This document shows positions 29,725-38,908 of a stretch of DNA of 64,000 nt, in pieces. The translations under genes and the position numbers were made by a program. The notes below the pieces were generated by a model. It searched no databases. It saw only the letters and a program-made list of their open reading frames with translations, and had not been told where the DNA came from. The first letter of the stretch is position 1; each line of letters starts with the position of its first letter. Source of the DNA: Pseudomonas psychrophila (GTDB taxonomy: Bacteria; Pseudomonadota; Gammaproteobacteria; Pseudomonadales; Pseudomonadaceae); NCBI RefSeq assembly GCF_001043005.1, contig NZ_JYKZ01000002.1, positions 372,001 through 436,000 on the forward strand. Direction: 5' to 3'.

Positions 29725-30264
29725 CTATGCAGGGCTGCCGTCAATGCCGGACACAGGCATTGCGGGCAAGGTGTCGAGAAAGTCGGCGATCTGACGGGTC
29801 GTCCTCAAGTGAATGACAGGAATATGCGGCCCTGCGGTTTTGCGTACTGCTTCGATGCCCGGACGCGAGCCTTGGTCGAAATTCCATACGTACTTGAGGA
29901 ACACCCAATCGAACTTTTCTCCACAGCCGGCTGGAAGGTCAGGTCGAACGCGGTTAGTTACGCTGCGCATAATCACCCGGGTGAAACACGTGAGGCGCGG
30001 CGTATCCAGCCAAATGATCACGTCGGCACGAGGCAGGCGAAGGTCGAAGGTACGCCGGGCATAATTGCCCTCACACACCCAGGCATCCGATGCGACGGCC
30101 TGGCTGACCCGCATGCGGAACTGTTCAGCGTCCGGTTCGGTCCAGCCGGGCTCCCAGAACAAAGGGTCCAGGTGCACGACGGGCAGGTTGAGGCGTTTGC
30201 CCAAGGCTCGGGCGAGGGTTGATTTACCGCTGCCGCCATTTCCCAGTATTACAATCCGTTGCAT
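29725..30264 (-). CDS. P-loop nucleotide kinase-like protein (FlaR/AAA_17 type)
   Basis: 179 residues. Walker A is GNGGSGKST (8-16), followed by LPVVHLDPLFWEPGW and the block WVCEGNYARRTFDLRLPRADVIIWLDTPR, typical of the small adenylate-kinase-like 'DNA topology modulation protein' family. The substrate is not established for the family. It stands alone, leftward, next to the divergent hydrolase/MarR pair. A second, frameshifted member of the same family lies at 37691. Confidence 0.88.
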   Translation of the reverse strand: MQRIVILGNGGSGKSTLARALGKRLNLPVVHLDPLFWEPGWTEPDAEQFRMRVSQAVASDAWVCEGNYARRTFDLRLPRADVIIWLDTPRLTCFTRVIMRSVTNRVRPDLPAGCGEKFDWVFLKYVWNFDQGSRPGIEAVRKTAGPHIPVIHLRTTRQIADFLDTLPAMPVSGIDGSPA

Positions 30265-30350
30265 GGTGACTTCCTGTTGAAAAAAACAGGAAATCTTACC
30301 GATATGGATGGCCAGTTAACAGCGGAAAAGAATGGCTTTGTGCTTATATA

Positions 30351-30385
30351 TTTCGTATGCTAACTATTATATTTCACATGCGAAA
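30351..30385. promoter_or_regulatory. Inverted repeat, candidate MarR operator
   Basis: TTTCGTATG (30351-30359) and CATGCGAAA (30377-30385) pair with one mismatch across a 17-nt spacer, in an AT-rich stretch just before the hydrolase/MarR operon. MarR proteins often bind such palindromes in front of their own operon. This is inference from position. Confidence 0.5.
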
Positions 30386-30392
30386 CAATATC

Positions 30393-31265
30393 ATGACCCC
30401 TACCCGGCACACCGTCATTGGCCCTGACGCAAACCCAGTACAACTCACCGTTCACGGGGCGATCGGTACCGCCCTGGCAGTCGTTCAGATCAATCCTGCT
30501 ACTGCAGTCACCGAACGAATGTATTTTCCGTTTGCACAGTTTCTGGCAGAAAACGGCTTCACCGTGATCACCTACAACTACCGGGGAGTTGGCAGAGACG
30601 GCCCACACCCCAAGGATGTCAAATCCGGATTTACAACGTGGGCCGACAACGACGTCGAAGCCGTTACGCAGTGGGCATCCGAGCATTACCCGGGCCTGGC
30701 CCATATGGCTGTAGGCCACAGCTTTGGTGGTCATGCCATCGGTTTGTGCGCAAGCAGTCGCACGCTGAGCGCCGCGGTGACAATCTGCTCACAAGCAGGC
30801 TGCCTCAGGTTTATAAAGCCAGGCATGGAACGCTTGAAAGTATCAATCCTTCTCAAGCTCATAGGCCCTCTTACCGCAAAGCTGCTCGGTTACGTTCCGG
30901 GGCGCAGGTTGGGCCTGGGAGAAGATCTTCCTGCGAATGTCATGCTCGAATGGTCCCGCTGGACCAGCCTGCGCCATTACTTTTTTGATGACCCGTCCGT
31001 CAACGCCGCCGCCAGATTTGCCCGACCCTCGATACCCATTCTGGCGCTGGGTTTCAATGACGATCCCTGGGCACCGGCGCAAGCCATCGACCTGATGATG
31101 GGGCACCTGACTGGATGCACTGTTGAGCGCCGCCAGCTAGGCCCTGAAGACAGCGACGGATCTGCTGTCGGTCATCTGGGATTCTTTCGCAAGCGACACG
31201 CGAATGCGTTATGGCCGATAGTGGCCGATTGGCTGAAGACCCAATTGCCGGATATTCAAAAATGA
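30393..31265 (+). CDS. Alpha/beta hydrolase
   Basis: About 290 residues from ATG 30393; the frame opens at ATG 30357, and none of the ATGs has a good ribosome binding site. Alpha/beta hydrolase fold with an oxyanion-side YNYRGVGRDGP, the nucleophile elbow AVGHSFGGHA (Ser), ALGFNDDPWAP as acid region, and GHLGFFRK with the histidine. Similar to YheT/YbgX-like or serine aminopeptidase S33 hydrolases. Its stop overlaps the MarR start, so the pair forms an operon, with a palindrome at the promoter. The MarR protein probably represses it until a ligand related to the substrate is present. Confidence 0.87.
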   Translation: MTPTRHTVIGPDANPVQLTVHGAIGTALAVVQINPATAVTERMYFPFAQFLAENGFTVITYNYRGVGRDGPHPKDVKSGFTTWADNDVEAVTQWASEHYPGLAHMAVGHSFGGHAIGLCASSRTLSAAVTICSQAGCLRFIKPGMERLKVSILLKLIGPLTAKLLGYVPGRRLGLGEDLPANVMLEWSRWTSLRHYFFDDPSVNAAARFARPSIPILALGFNDDPWAPAQAIDLMMGHLTGCTVERRQLGPEDSDGSAVGHLGFFRKRHANALWPIVADWLKTQLPDIQK

Positions 31266-31690
31266 AACATGACCGTCGCTACATTTACCTGCTCAACACC
31301 GCGCAAAAAAGCCTGTCCAGGCATATTGAGCGGCACATGACCCATACCGCGGGCATCAGTGCGACTCAAGCCGGCGCCCTGTTTGTGATCCGTGCCCACG
31401 ATGGCGCTCTCAGTGGAGAAGTGGCATCCGCCCTGGATATTGCGCCGTCAGCCATGACGGGGCTGGCGGATCGAATGGTGAAATCAGGCCTGATTGATCG
31501 TCGGGTCGATGACCAGGACAGGCGCAGCTTCCGGCTCTGGCTTACAGACGCCGGGCGACAAGCAGCACTGCAGGCGATGACTGAGTTGGCTCCCTTGAAC
31601 ACACGGCTGACGCAAGGGTTTACCGACAACGAGCTGGAAGTTGTTTCACGCTGGCTAAGCGCTGTGCGGTCTATAGGCGAGCCCGTTTAA
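31262..31690 (+). CDS. MarR-family regulator
   Basis: 142 residues from ATG 31262, which overlaps the hydrolase stop (ATGA). Winged helix pattern: ISATQAGALFVIRAHDG, EVASALDIAPSAMTGLADRMVKSGLIDRR, and the wing DDQDRRSFRLWLTDAG. It is the second gene of a two-gene operon and likely autoregulates through the inverted repeat at 30351-30385. Its end overlaps the end of the convergent UmuD-like gene by 4 nt. Confidence 0.93.
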   Translation: MKHDRRYIYLLNTAQKSLSRHIERHMTHTAGISATQAGALFVIRAHDGALSGEVASALDIAPSAMTGLADRMVKSGLIDRRVDDQDRRSFRLWLTDAGRQAALQAMTELAPLNTRLTQGFTDNELEVVSRWLSAVRSIGEPV

Positions 31691-32115
31691 TGACCATGGC
31701 TGCGCACGCTGTGCGTGATAACCCCCCAGATCGACAGGTCGTCTCCTTCCATAACGTACCTGTCCGGGTATTTGGAGTTTTCAGACTTGAGGATCACATC
31801 CTTGCCGCGCAAACACAGGCGCTTGCAGATGGGGTCATTGTTCAGCAGCGCCACCACAATATGGCCGTGAACCGGCTCAATTGAGCGGTCAATGACAGCC
31901 AGATCACCTGAAAAAATCCCGACCCCTTGCATGCTGTCGCCTTCAATCGATGCCAGATAGACATGCGGCGCACGCACATTGAGCACCTGATCCAGAGAGA
32001 TCACTTTCTCGATGTGGTCTGCAGCGGGCGACGGGAATCCCGCCGGGATCTTGAATGAGCAAAGCGGCAAACCTGTCCCGCCCTCAGCAAGAGGTCCCAA
32101 AAATGTGAAGCTCAT
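31687..32115 (-). CDS. umuD: UmuD-like S24 peptidase / translesion polymerase accessory protein
   Basis: 142 residues, matching UmuD in length and layout. Self-cleavage site AG at 25-26 within IPAGFPSPAADHIEK, catalytic Ser61 in EGDSMQGVGI, and Lys98 in ICKRLCL. UmuD is cut under RecA-ssDNA stimulation and then joins UmuC as DNA polymerase V. A near-consensus LexA box lies 20 nt upstream. No umuC gene follows; the convergent MarR gene overlaps the 3' end. So it is an orphan, perhaps partnering a distant UmuC/RulB, or a remnant. Confidence 0.88.
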   Translation of the reverse strand: MSFTFLGPLAEGGTGLPLCSFKIPAGFPSPAADHIEKVISLDQVLNVRAPHVYLASIEGDSMQGVGIFSGDLAVIDRSIEPVHGHIVVALLNNDPICKRLCLRGKDVILKSENSKYPDRYVMEGDDLSIWGVITHSVRSHGH

Positions 32116-32134
32116 GACGCACGCCTTCGTTTAA

Positions 32135-32150
32135 CTGTATGAATATACAG
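32135..32150 (-). promoter_or_regulatory. LexA (SOS) box
   Basis: CTGTATGAATATACAG fits the consensus CTGT-N8-ACAG exactly, with extended symmetry (AACTGTAT/ATACAGTT). It lies 20 nt upstream of the UmuD-like start, where LexA would block its promoter. Confidence 0.9.
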
Positions 32151-32251
32151 TTAACGATGTAGGACGATTCTGGTCAATATTTCTGTCAGAGATTTCGACG
32201 AGAGGAACGCCCTATTGCTCCAAGGCTTCAGTGATACCCGTATCGCTGCCT

Positions 32252-33757
32252 TCACTCGCCGTGCTTCACACACTGGTTTCGCCCAAGAGCCTTGGCGCTA
32301 TACAGCGCCTGGTCTGCCGCTTCGATTAAACCCTGCACGTTATCCAGCTGCGCACCTGTGGCAGAACTGATCCCGATACTCACACTGACTCGTCCCAACG
32401 GGCTGGCGTTGTGGGGGATGTTCTCTTGCTTCAAGCGGTCGAGGATAAGTTGCGCCACCACTGCTGCACCCTCAATGTCGGTGTTGGGCATGATGACGCT
32501 TATCTCTTCTCCGCCATAACGGGCCACTAGATCCGACGGTCGCCGAACGCACTCCTCCAAAATCCTGCCAACCGTCTGCAGGCAGGCGTCCCCGGCCACA
32601 TGCCCAAGGGAATCGTTGTACAGCTTGAAATAGTCGAGATCGATCATCAGCAGTGCCAAGGGCGTCCCTTCCCGCTGCGCACGTCGCGCTTCTATGGCTA
32701 ATGTCACATCAAAGCAGCGCCGGTTGGCCAAGCCGGTCAGGGCATCTTTCATCGCCAGTAGCTCAAGCTGGCGGTTCGACGAAAGCAATTGCTGCTGAGC
32801 CCCCCGTAACTGACCCTCTACCCGGGTTCGACGACGAATATCCAGGATCAAAAACCGACCGATCAGACCGGTGAGCCCCAGCAGAGCAGTCACCACCACG
32901 GCCGACAACAACGCCTCGATACGCCACGCCGCGAGGGCTTCGCGCTTTCCCAGTGCGACGGTCGTTATCAGCGGCAACTGATTACTCTTTCGAAAGGCGT
33001 AGAGCCGCTCCACGCCGTCAAGACTGGAGGTGAACGATGCGGTACCGACGGATCGATCTACCAGGTATTTTGCATAGATCGGCGACTTCGAAAAGTTGCG
33101 GCCCATGTCCTGCTCACGGAAGGGATAGCGAACCAGCAACGTACCGTCGGTATAGGACAACCCGATGGCCCCCTCCTGCCCCACGTCGATCTTGCCAAAC
33201 AGACGCAGGAAGTTTTCCACGCCAAGGGTTACTGCTACCACCCCGGCAAACGCTCCGTGGGCATCATTGAAGCGCCGGCTGACAGTGACCACCCATTCAT
33301 GATTGGCACGGCTCTGGATTGGCGGGCCGATAAAGGTCTCACGGGACGGATCGTCGCGATGGTGAATGAAATAGGCACGATCACTGCTGTTGGCCCCGGC
33401 CGGTATCGGCCGGTTGGAAGACATCAACCAGCGTCCGTGATTGTCGTAGATCGTGATCCCGCTGAGCTGTGGCATCAGGGGTTGCTGGCGGTCGACCAGC
33501 GCACTTAGCCGTTCGATCTGGAGGGAGCCGCTACCTTCAGTCTCCAGACGTTCCACGAGCCCGAGCAAAAGCAGCGAACTTTGCCGGACAATGCCTTCGG
33601 AGTAAGTAGAAAGCGCCTGGGTGAGGTTCAAACCATGGACGTTCACATCCTCCAGCGCTCGATCTCGAGAGGCCAGTACTTTCCAGACAGTCAGCGAGGC
33701 CAGGGAACAGCCGATAACCAACAGCAAAAGAACAACCAGGTGGGTATCGCGCTTCAC
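32252..33757 (-). CDS. Membrane diguanylate cyclase with periplasmic sensor domain
   Basis: About 501 residues from GTG 33757, with AGG at a fair distance; the frame stays open to 33877 without a better start. Helix 1 (THLVVLLLLVIGCSLASLTVW), a periplasmic double-Cache-like sensor (SGITIYDNHGRWLMSS; FAGVVAVTLGVENF), helix 2 (VVVTALLGLTGLIGRF), then a GGDEF domain. The active site is RYGGEEI and the product-inhibition RxxD site (RPSD) lies five residues before it. It should make cyclic di-GMP in response to an outside ligand. Single gene. Confidence 0.9.
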   Translation of the reverse strand: MKRDTHLVVLLLLVIGCSLASLTVWKVLASRDRALEDVNVHGLNLTQALSTYSEGIVRQSSLLLLGLVERLETEGSGSLQIERLSALVDRQQPLMPQLSGITIYDNHGRWLMSSNRPIPAGANSSDRAYFIHHRDDPSRETFIGPPIQSRANHEWVVTVSRRFNDAHGAFAGVVAVTLGVENFLRLFGKIDVGQEGAIGLSYTDGTLLVRYPFREQDMGRNFSKSPIYAKYLVDRSVGTASFTSSLDGVERLYAFRKSNQLPLITTVALGKREALAAWRIEALLSAVVVTALLGLTGLIGRFLILDIRRRTRVEGQLRGAQQQLLSSNRQLELLAMKDALTGLANRRCFDVTLAIEARRAQREGTPLALLMIDLDYFKLYNDSLGHVAGDACLQTVGRILEECVRRPSDLVARYGGEEISVIMPNTDIEGAAVVAQLILDRLKQENIPHNASPLGRVSVSIGISSATGAQLDNVQGLIEAADQALYSAKALGRNQCVKHGE

Positions 33758-34016
33758 GTCATTACCTAATGGAAAGTCCACTTTTCCGTTCAAGCTACTG
33801 TTGGGGAAAGGCAATAACGGCAGCTGTTTGCCTTCACCTTGAGCAAGGATACAAGCAGTTACACATCGCTGCAGCAACAGATTGTCGCGTCACGGGACAG
33901 ATGCACTTAGCCCCGTGGAATGAGAAACAATCCACAAAAAAGTTACACCGTCGGCCAGCGCCCAAAGCCATGGATGCCTTGCACTTTCGACCCGTTATTG
34001 GGCTGGCGATAGAGGG

Positions 34017-34910
34017 TCACCCTTCTACGCTACGCTCGACCGTTTCTGTAGAAAGGGCTTCGAGCAGTACCTGCTCCAGAATGGCAAAAAAACACTTTAT
34101 ATGGGCCTGCTTCAAGGCCTGAGGTCGGGTCACCAGATAGACCTCCAGATCTGGAAGTTCAATGTCCTCGAACACCTCGATCAGATCCTTCGCCAGAACA
34201 CGAGGCAGTACGCCAACCCCCAGACCTCGACGCACCGACTCGAGTTGCACGGTGAACGAGTTCACGCTGATTTGCGCACGGTCAAGACCAGCGGCTTTTG
34301 CTGCGCGCATTTGCGGCAACATGTCGAGCGGAGGAAGCAGGGCCACATTGACTGCAGTGGCCACCGTGACTCCTGGAAATCGCTTGAGGTACCCGGAATC
34401 CGCGAAGACACCGTAGGTGAAGCGACCAATGGGTCGATAAATCAGCGAGGGTTCGCCAAGGTGAAGGGTGCGTATCGCAATGTCTGCAACGCCGCGGACG
34501 ATCTTGTGAAAATCGGCTGTGATCAGTAACTCCACCGAGCAACGCGGATGCAAAGTGGTGAAGCGACTCACGGCCTCCAGCACCCCAGAAGAAAACCCCT
34601 CCCCTGCACTGACCAGCACACTGCCGGACAGCTCTGTGTGCAAACCCGGGGTGTCAGCAACGGCTTGACGCCTCAAGCCTGCTTCAGCAGCCGTGGCCAC
34701 GTCCACCAGGGATTGGCCACGCGAGGTTAACCGGCATCCTTCAACACCCCGCTCTACAAGGGGCTCGCCCAAGGCAGCTTCCAGCTGAGTCAGGCGGCGG
34801 GACACGGTAGAGGCCGCAATACCCAGCAACTGGCCCGCCCGAAGAAAGCTGCCACGCCGCGATACCGCAAGCAGCAGTCGAAGATCGTCCCAATTCGCTT
34901 GCAACGCCAT
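34017..34910 (-). CDS. LysR-family regulator
   Basis: 297 residues: N-terminal helix-turn-helix (RRGSFLRAGQLLGIAASTVSRRLTQLEAALGEPLVER), then the effector domain. It belongs to the branch with DVATAAEAGL after the HTH. It is divergent from the NAD-dependent epimerase gene at 35027 over 116 nt, suggesting control of that gene. Confidence 0.92.
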   Translation of the reverse strand: MALQANWDDLRLLLAVSRRGSFLRAGQLLGIAASTVSRRLTQLEAALGEPLVERGVEGCRLTSRGQSLVDVATAAEAGLRRQAVADTPGLHTELSGSVLVSAGEGFSSGVLEAVSRFTTLHPRCSVELLITADFHKIVRGVADIAIRTLHLGEPSLIYRPIGRFTYGVFADSGYLKRFPGVTVATAVNVALLPPLDMLPQMRAAKAAGLDRAQISVNSFTVQLESVRRGLGVGVLPRVLAKDLIEVFEDIELPDLEVYLVTRPQALKQAHIKCFFAILEQVLLEALSTETVERSVEG

Positions 34911-35026
34911 GCGTCATATCCTCCCTGGTCTGCATATGTGCAAAGCCATTATGCAGTACTCGCTGTTTTTCAGAAGCGCTCTAAACGGTATATCTACAGG
35001 CCTTCGAAACCACTGGATTGGATTGT

Positions 35027-36130
35027 ATGCCTACCGGCCAAAAGGACTCTGCACAACACGCGCCGCGCAACGTATTTGTGACCGGCGCAACCGGCTTGCT
35101 GGGCAACAACCTGGTGCGAGAACTTCTCGCTCGCGGCTATACCGTCAAAGCGCTGGTCCGCTCAAGGGCCAAAGGCGAACAGCAGTTCAAGGACCTGGCA
35201 AATGTGCAGCTTGTCGTTGGAGACATGGCCGAGGTCGAAGCATTCGCCGCTTCACTGCAAGGCTGCGATACGGTGTTTCACACTGCGGCGTATTTTCGCG
35301 ATAGCTACAAGGGCGGCAGCCACTGGAAGGCTCTCGAACAGATCAATGTCACCGGTACACGAGAACTGCTTCAGCAGGCATACCATGCCGGAGTACGACG
35401 ATTCATCCATACATCGTCCATTGCTGTACTCAACGGCGCACCGGGCACGTCTATCGATGAGACGTGCCTGCGGGCCGAGACAGATGCCGATGACTACTAC
35501 CGCAGCAAGATCCTCAGCGACCGGGAGGTGTTGTCGTTCCTGGAAACCCACCCCCAGATGCATGCCTGCATGGTGTTGCCCGGCTGGATGTGGGGGCCTG
35601 CCGACATGGGACCGACGTCCTCAGGACAGTTGGTCAACGATGTGGTGAACGGTAAGTTGCCCGGGCTGATCCCCGGTAGTTTCTCCGTTGTCGACGCCCG
35701 TGATGTGGCAGTCGCGCTGATTGCTGCTGCCAGACATGGCCGGCGAGGTGAGCGCTATCTGGCAGCAGGCCGTCACATGACGATGCGTCATCTGGTACCT
35801 GCTCTGGGACGCATCGCAGGCGTCAAGACACCCGTGCGACAAGTGCCCACGCCCGTTCTGTATGCCCTGGCGGCGGTGCAGGAGATCTATGCCCGCCTGA
35901 CCGGCAAGCCCGTTCTATTGAGCATGGCCACCCTGCGCCTGTTGATACGAGAGGAGCACCGCACCCACTTCAACCACCATAAAAGTGAACAGGAACTGGG
36001 CCTGAGCTTCCGGGCGCCAGAACTGACAATCATGGATACTGTGACGTGGTACCGTGATCACGGCTGGTTTGAAAGCCACGGGACGCGGGCCTCCAGGAAG
36101 AACCGCCCATCCGTCACCGCCGACAACTAA
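35027..36130 (+). CDS. NAD(P)-dependent epimerase/dehydratase (extended SDR)
   Basis: 367 residues from ATG 35027 (TTG 35018 in frame is less likely). The cofactor loop VFVTGATGLLGNNLVREL, VVGDMAEVEAF, HTAAYFRD, and the active-site region DYYRSKILSDREVL show an extended SDR of the dihydroflavonol-4-reductase/3-beta-HSD-like group. The catalytic tyrosine is in DDYYRSK. Divergent from the LysR gene. The natural substrate is unknown, perhaps a ketone or sugar nucleotide. Confidence 0.88.
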   Translation: MPTGQKDSAQHAPRNVFVTGATGLLGNNLVRELLARGYTVKALVRSRAKGEQQFKDLANVQLVVGDMAEVEAFAASLQGCDTVFHTAAYFRDSYKGGSHWKALEQINVTGTRELLQQAYHAGVRRFIHTSSIAVLNGAPGTSIDETCLRAETDADDYYRSKILSDREVLSFLETHPQMHACMVLPGWMWGPADMGPTSSGQLVNDVVNGKLPGLIPGSFSVVDARDVAVALIAAARHGRRGERYLAAGRHMTMRHLVPALGRIAGVKTPVRQVPTPVLYALAAVQEIYARLTGKPVLLSMATLRLLIREEHRTHFNHHKSEQELGLSFRAPELTIMDTVTWYRDHGWFESHGTRASRKNRPSVTADN

Positions 36131-36221
36131 CCTCCGGAACCCGACGGCCATCGCCTCCCAAACCGATGGCATGGGGCTTGTTACAAGTGAGCCTCCCCAA
36201 GCACAAGGACGTAAACACACT

Positions 36222-36785
36222 GTGAACAGGACAATAATCCTGATGCGCCATGGCCAGCCACAGCTGGACGAATTCGGCAAACTGTCAGCGCTCGACATGA
36301 AAGACTGGATCGAGCACTACAACCAATCCGGAATCACCCGCCAGCCGGCGCCCGATGCCAGCCTCGAACTCGCCGCAACCGCCACGGTGATCGTCTCAAG
36401 CAGCGCACCTCGAGCGCTGACCTCCGTTCGGGCGCTCGGCCTGAAACCTTCCTTGGTCGACGCGCTATTTTGTGAGGCCCAATTGCCTTATGGCCGCTGG
36501 AAGCTGCCACGCCTATCGCCGTTTACATGGGCATTTGTGCTACGCCTCTTGTGGTTGTGCGGTTACTCACCCGGCGTTGAATCCGCTGCCACTGCCAAGG
36601 GCCGCGCCTGCGCCGGGGCGCAACAACTGCAGTCCATGGCCAGCGAAGGAACGGTCCTGCTGCTCGGCCATGGGTTAATGAATCGCATGATTGCCAGGCA
36701 ACTGGCAGCAAATGGCTGGACTCGCGAAAAACCCAGTGGAAACCGGTACTGGAGTCCGCAGGTGTATCACTGCGACGGTGGTTGA
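36222..36785 (+). CDS. Histidine phosphatase family protein
   Basis: 187 residues from GTG 36222 (AAGGAC is somewhat far upstream). The branch-1 signature LMRHGQPQLDE carries the catalytic histidine; SSSAPRALTSVRAL and the second histidine in LLLGHGLMNRMIA complete the phosphoglycerate-mutase-like site. The middle holds a hydrophobic stretch WAFVLRLLWLCGYS. Starts 91 nt after the epimerase and may be co-transcribed. Substrate unknown. Confidence 0.82.
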   Translation: MNRTIILMRHGQPQLDEFGKLSALDMKDWIEHYNQSGITRQPAPDASLELAATATVIVSSSAPRALTSVRALGLKPSLVDALFCEAQLPYGRWKLPRLSPFTWAFVLRLLWLCGYSPGVESAATAKGRACAGAQQLQSMASEGTVLLLGHGLMNRMIARQLAANGWTREKPSGNRYWSPQVYHCDGG

Positions 36786-37000
36786 TCGGCCCCCACAGGG
36801 CGCAATCAAGAACGACTATTGGTTCACGACTTGTTGCGCGTTGATCAAAATGAGTATGCTGAGCGCCGGCTGATACTGCCTGCCGCTCGCGCCCCCAGGG
36901 ACTGGTGAAAGTATTTTTGCACTCTCCAAATCCTGTCGATTTTCTTGCAGTCGAGGTTTGGCAACGCGAGCACCCGTCTGCCTCGACTCCAGGAGGAACG

Positions 37001-37531
37001 ATGATTTCAATTGAACACGCCAAGCAAATGGCCAAACGACTGCGTACTGTGCTTGAAGCGCGCGGCCAAGAGGTTACGCATTCGACCGCGCTGGAACTGG
37101 TAGCACAGCAACTGGGCTACAAGAACTGGAACACTGCGTCAGCGCTGCTGCCCCAGGAAACCACCCCAAACGCGATAACGTTCGAAAGCCCAATCCCCAT
37201 AGTCCGAATGTTCGATGAAGCCAAGGCACGCGAGTTTTACCTTGATTTTCTGGGTTTTCATGTCGAGTTCGAACACCGCTTCGAGGCCGGCATGCCTCTT
37301 TACCTGGGGATCAGCCGCAACGGGTTGAACATCCACCTTTCAGAACATCATGGCGATGCGAGCCCCGGGACAACGATTTTTGTCCCGATGCACAATATCG
37401 AACTGCTTCGCGATGAATTGCTGTCCAGGCAGTACGGGTACGGACGTCCCGACATTGTCCAGCAGGGTTGGGGGAAGATACTGGAAGTCCATGACCCGTT
37501 CGGGAACCGGATCAGGTTCTGCGAAGACTGA
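37001..37531 (+). CDS. Glyoxalase superfamily (VOC) protein with helical N-terminal domain
   Basis: 176 residues from ATG 37001, preceded by AGGAGG. Residues 1-50 (EHAKQMAKRLRTVLEARG, ALELVAQQLGYKNWNTASALL) form the small helical domain found ahead of some VOC proteins; residues 60-176 are one VOC module (IPIVRMFDEAKAREFYLDFLGF, GLNIHLSEHHGD, VHDPFGNRIRF) similar to bleomycin-resistance proteins. The role may be binding or conversion of a small molecule. Stands alone. Confidence 0.88.
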   Translation: MISIEHAKQMAKRLRTVLEARGQEVTHSTALELVAQQLGYKNWNTASALLPQETTPNAITFESPIPIVRMFDEAKAREFYLDFLGFHVEFEHRFEAGMPLYLGISRNGLNIHLSEHHGDASPGTTIFVPMHNIELLRDELLSRQYGYGRPDIVQQGWGKILEVHDPFGNRIRFCED

Positions 37532-37690
37532 TTGAACCGTGCACGCGGGATAATCTGATCCAGGAGTGAACCCGCCCTGACCCGGGCTGGTTTGTTCCGG
37601 GATTCGCCACCACGCCGTAACAAAACCGGACCCCGCAGGTGCAGAAAACCTTACTGACCTGAAAGCCGACGTGTATTCATGGAGGAAAAA

Positions 37691-38229
37691 ATGCGGATTT
37701 ACATCACAGGTGCTTCGTGTGCGGGCGTGACCACTTTGGGTCAAAAGCTCGCAACATTGCTCCGCGTACGACATGTCGATGTCGATGATTTTTTCTGGAT
37801 GCCCACCAACCCTCCTTTCACGACCAAGCGACCTGCCAGTGAGCGCGTGTCATTAATCCAGCAAAAACTGGGTCACGAAGACTGGGTGTTGACCGGTTCT
37901 TGTATGGACTGGGGAGATGCACTGGTGACCCGGGTCGACCTGATTGTATTTATCGTAACAGCAACACCTGTGCGCCTTGAGCGGCTGGCGGCGCGTGAAA
38001 AAAAGCTGTTTGGAAATCGGATAGCAGTCGCGGTGACATGCACCAAATACATGGGGATTTTCGGGAGTGGGCCTCGCAGTACGACAACCCGAATTTCTCA
38101 GGGCGCAACCGGGCGAGGCACGAGTTGTGGCTATCAGAACAAATAGCCCCCGTCTTACGGATTGACGGGGCTGACAGTGTTGAAAAGTTGGCAGTGGAAG
38201 TCATTCAAGCGTTACCGCCAACCCCTTAA
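37691..38229 (+). pseudogene. P-loop kinase-like gene with frameshift
   Basis: ATG 37691 (GGAGGA upstream) starts a protein with GASCAGVTTLG as an altered Walker A, HVDVDDFFWMPTNPPF and WVLTGSCMDWGD, and LERLAAREKKLFGNRI. The expected next block GGDMHQIHGDFREWASQYD and the tail lie in the frame one base earlier (from about 38026) and run to 38229. One base was lost between 38010 and 38035, or it is a sequence error. The protein in the first frame would run on to 38146 with a foreign tail. Same family as the 29725 protein. Confidence 0.8.
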
Positions 38230-38347
38230 TAGCTCGAAATCAGGAGGGTCTATTCACTCATTCGATTGATAAGCCGGATTAAGGCTCCCCCCCCATATCC
38301 CTTCTGGGTCCGAGGTACCACTTCAAACGCAAGCCAACGACTTGTCT

Positions 38348-38728
38348 TCAGAGCCAAGTCACAGTAATCAAGTAACGCCCCGACTGCACTGGCTTGCCCG
38401 AACCATCCACCAACTCGAATCGTTGATTGTAATAGCGACCGTCTGGACTGCTGACAGCGAGCAATTTGACTTTGACGCTGGAATGCCCGGCAGCACTGAC
38501 TGAGCGGGTCGATTCTACTGTGCGTACGTTAACCGCTGTACCCAGCATGGGCTGCGGGCATCTTTGAAGTTCAAAGCTCGAACTCATGTTTACGTGGGCA
38601 ATACAGCTCGACTCCACAACACTGCCATGAAACTGGATAACCCCTTGGCCTAAAGGGACAGCAGCCTGGCTGCCACTGTTCAATGCAAAAAACAGACTTG
38701 CACCTATCGCCAATCGATTAATGCTCAT
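38348..38728 (-). CDS. Exported type 1 fimbrial-like protein
   Basis: 126 residues with a signal peptide (MSINRLAIGASLFFALNSGS, QAA) and AAGGAG upstream of ATG 38728. The mature start GVIQFHGSVVESSC with a later cysteine (LQRCP) resembles the first strands and disulfide of chaperone-usher pilins, and the end GRYLITVTWL resembles the last strands. No usher or chaperone is next to it, so it is an orphan pilin-like periplasmic or surface protein. Confidence 0.75.
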   Translation of the reverse strand: MSINRLAIGASLFFALNSGSQAAVPLGQGVIQFHGSVVESSCIAHVNMSSSFELQRCPQPMLGTAVNVRTVESTRSVSAAGHSSVKVKLLAVSSPDGRYYNQRFELVDGSGKPVQSGRYLITVTWL

Positions 38729-38908
38729 GCTGATGCTCCTTTAGGTTGTAAGGAACGCATCGACAAGTCTGGCTGATATCTTGAATTTATTTTGGAAGCC
38801 GCTGTATTTTTCCTGAAAGTGAATCGCTAATCATTGTGTGGACTCATATTGAGTTCCACTTTGGCCGGCTGCTACCTCCCTCAATGGACTGCAACCTGAC
38901 TGAAGCTG

